Assembly (NCBI GenBank): GCA_030622265.1
Contig: JAUXGG010000073.1
Span: forward strand, 1-7,263
Direction: 5' to 3'
Length of the DNA stretch: 7,263 nt
Origin: Candidatus Eiseniibacteriota bacterium
GTDB lineage: Bacteria > Arandabacterota > Arandabacteria > Arandabacterales > Arandabacteraceae
The notes beneath the pieces are model-generated. The model was not told the DNA's origin and ran no database searches. It saw nothing but the letters and a program-made list of their open reading frames with translations. The position numbers and the translations under genes were made by a program. Shown here in pieces: positions 6,125 through 7,263 of the stretch. Within the stretch, counting starts at the first letter, position 1. Every line of letters begins with the position of its first letter.

Positions 6125-6316
6125 TCATAACCATAATAGCATATCTGCAAATAAGCGCAAGCTATTCCTATAAGTCTCGCCGGGCGGCAGAGTTATGGGC
6201 CTTGCCTCGGCGTCACTTCCTTCGAATTCCAGATTGAGTCTGGGACTAAGCTTGCACTGCCATATGCCGGCCTCGTCCGGCTCGCTGAATGGCACGGCAA
6301 CCTGGCCGGGCCTGGA
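6125..6316 (-). pseudogene. Possible C-terminal remnant of an unidentified minus-strand gene
   Basis: A minus-strand frame ending at the TGA at 6125-6127 reads like real protein over its last 60 or so codons: GQVAVPFSEPDEAGIWQCKL, then a beta-rich stretch with LEFEGSDAEARPITLPPGET and a hydrophobic end. Third codon positions are GC-rich in its first half, as in neighbouring genes. Upstream (above about 6317) the same frame merely lies antisense to the YdeI-type remnant, so no complete gene exists. I do not recognise the family. The hflKC promoter lies in its last codons. This may also be a chance open frame. Confidence 0.3.
6133..6160 (-). promoter_or_regulatory. hflK: Promoter candidate for hflK-hflC
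   Basis: Minus-strand TTGCGC (6155-6160), a 16-nt spacer and TATTAT (6133-6138, 5/6 of the -10 consensus). The -35 matches at only 3/6. Transcription would start near 6126, giving a leader of about 38 nt that contains the palindrome at 6109-6123. Confidence 0.45.
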
Positions 6317-6769
6317 AGGCCGCACGTGTATATGATAAAGTCGTGAGCGCTTTGCTACGGCTGGATAGACGGCACCGTCAAGCGCCTGGACGATGAGAGA
6401 TACATGTAGAGGTTCACGCCCCGGAAGCCCGGGAGCGCCTGGTCGAAGCTCAATAAGGAGCGAGCCGGGAAGATGATCAAGGCGAGACGGATGAGGCGCG
6501 CCGGCCTGGTGAGAATCGAGAACGCGAAGAAGAGCGGCGCGTGGGACCGGGCCGAGGAGCCTGAGCGTACAACCCGCGTCCTGCCTGAGCTCAAGAAAGC
6601 CCTGGCAGCCAACAAGGCTGCCGAGGGCAACTTCGACAACCTCGCCCCTTTTTACCGGAGACAATACATCGGCTGGTTCTTAGGCGCCAGGCGCGAGGAG
6701 ACGCGAAGCAGGAGGCTCTAGAAAATTGTAAGCCTGCTTTCCCGGAACAAGAAGATGGGCATGAGATAG
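6317..6769 (+). pseudogene. Decayed YdeI/OmpD-associated (OmdA) family gene, N-terminus missing
   Basis: The plus frame reads ALCYGWIDGTVKRLDDERYM (from 6347), TAG at 6407, RFTPRKPGSAWSKLNKERAG and onward, then LPELKKALAANKAAEGNFDN and APFYRRQYIGWFLGARREET followed by RSRRL, TAG at 6719, KIVSLLSRNKKMGMR and a final TAG at 6767. This order of motifs is that of the YdeI/OmpD-associated family (about 190 residues). The two amber codons stand where these proteins usually have a sense codon such as Gln or Glu. Before 6347 there is a TGA at 6344, and GRPHV plus YDKVV lie in different frames, which small deletions explain. The usual first 50 or so residues are not found. Intact relatives are small cytoplasmic proteins of poorly known function linked to bacteriocin or peptide resistance. 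An ATG at 6473 could still open an 82-residue fragment holding the C-terminal OmdA domain, but with poor ribosome binding site spacing. Confidence 0.8.
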
Positions 6770-6788
6770 GAAAGGCCATTCAGAAATA

Positions 6789-6829
6789 GGACAGCGCCCC
6801 ACTCCCCATCCGGGAGAAGGGCGCTGTCC
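6789..6829 (-). terminator. Two-tier hairpin, likely terminator of the PorV/PorQ-like gene
   Basis: Perfect 11-bp arms GGACAGCGCCC (6789-6799) and GGGCGCTGTCC (6819-6829) enclose a 2x2 internal mismatch, a further 5-bp stem CTCCC/GGGAG and a 5-nt loop. It begins 22 nt after the minus-strand stop at 6852. On that strand the hairpin is followed by TATTTC, a poor U-tract, so termination may be incomplete or the hairpin may stabilise the 3' end. It is the strongest stem in the window. Confidence 0.7.
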
Positions 6830-6851
6830 CTCTCTTAGCGCGAAGATGTTA

Positions 6852-7263
6852 TCAGAATGAATACCCCAGTGAGAACCTGTGAATGTCCTCCAGATCCTCA
6901 ATACTCTGCCATGCATAGTCCACGATGAAGTTGCTTATGTTGGCACCTAGACCGAACCGGAACTCCCAGTAGCGGTCGAGGGCGCTGTCACCAGCATCGT
7001 CTCCCTCTCTGATTTCAGGCGATTCTACGTCAGTGAGGTAACCGGCCCTCAGGAAGAACATCTCGTCATAGGCATACTCGGCACCGAGATGGAGACGCTC
7101 CGCCAGGTCATTGGGATGGCTGTAATCCAGAGTACCGGTCAGGCGGCATTTACCTGCCGTATAGAGCTCGTCCGCGATACCAACCTGGAAGGAGATCGGT
7201 AGGGCGAAGTCTCCGAAGTCCTCCTCCGCGCTGACCTGCCAGATGCTGGCGGACCAGGTATTC
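6852..7263 (-). CDS. PorV/PorQ (UPF0164) family outer-membrane beta-barrel protein, C-terminal part
   Basis: The last 137 codons are present; the gene begins beyond the right edge. The frame is open from 7262 to TGA at 6852. It shows amphipathic strands separated by turns, with ALPISFQVGIADEL, LTGTLDYSHPNDLAERLHLG, AEYAYDEMFFLRAGY, FGLGANISNFIVDYAW and the terminal HRFSLGYSF. The NHP/SHPND-E-LG-EY pattern, LRAGY, and a C-terminal aromatic residue typical of BAM-assembled barrels match the PorV/PorQ group related to FadL. In Bacteroidota PorV shuttles cargo of the type IX secretion system, but most relatives outside that phylum have no known role, so no secretion function is claimed. A downstream hairpin at 6789-6829 probably ends the transcript. 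Confidence 0.82.
   Translation of the reverse strand, partial: NTWSASIWQVSAEEDFGDFALPISFQVGIADELYTAGKCRLTGTLDYSHPNDLAERLHLGAEYAYDEMFFLRAGYLTDVESPEIREGDDAGDSALDRYWEFRFGLGANISNFIVDYAWQSIEDLEDIHRFSLGYSF

Noticed and set aside
6407..6721. TAG read as an amino acid (amber recoding) in the YdeI-type gene
   Set aside because: Neighbouring genes use TAG as a true stop (small gene, DUF6982-like gene, hflC), and the same remnant also has a TGA and frame breaks, so decay is the simpler account.

Overview
The window is bacterial chromosome of moderately high GC content. It holds five complete protein genes, two genes cut by the window edges, and one decayed gene. The best lineage clue is the right edge: the C-terminal half of an outer-membrane barrel of the PorV/PorQ (UPF0164) kind, typical of the Fibrobacteres-Chlorobi-Bacteroidetes group and neighbouring candidate phyla. 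Together with a secreted peptidylarginine/agmatine deiminase-type enzyme, a Yellow/major-royal-jelly-type lipoprotein and a DUF6982-like protein, this suggests an uncultured diderm of that broad group. The lineage is inference from gene content. There is no sign of phage, an insertion sequence, a CRISPR array, tRNA or rRNA.

Left third (1-2182): a secreted deiminase-family enzyme (PAD_porph family) runs leftward off the window, with all expected catalytic motifs and its own promoter at about 1597-1625. Upstream on the same strand is a 66-residue arginine-rich protein (1665-1865) with a good ribosome binding site and no recognised family. A 317-base divergent intergenic region carries a good rightward promoter (2014-2042).

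Middle (2183-4120, plus strand): a Yellow/MRJP-family beta-propeller lipoprotein, then a non-coding stretch with a 19-bp imperfect tandem repeat and a foldable leader, then a 166-residue protein with two similar halves (probably DUF6982). This last gene converges on hflC, and the two stop codons overlap within one palindromic CTAG.

Right part (4117-7263, mostly minus strand): the hflK-hflC pair encodes the SPFH membrane proteins that form the HflKC complex around the protease FtsH. It is transcribed from a promoter at 6133-6160 and has a perfect 15-nt palindrome in its leader. Upstream lies a scar: a YdeI/OmpD-associated-type gene (plus strand) with three in-frame stops, internal indels and no N-terminus, abutting what may be the tail of another lost minus-strand gene. 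A strong two-tier hairpin follows, then the end of the PorV/PorQ-like barrel gene.

No obviously new multi-gene system is visible. The most interesting items are the small arginine-rich protein beside the deiminase, the deiminase's unusual start region, the structured leaders with a shared 11-mer, the 19-bp repeats, and the decayed YdeI gene.
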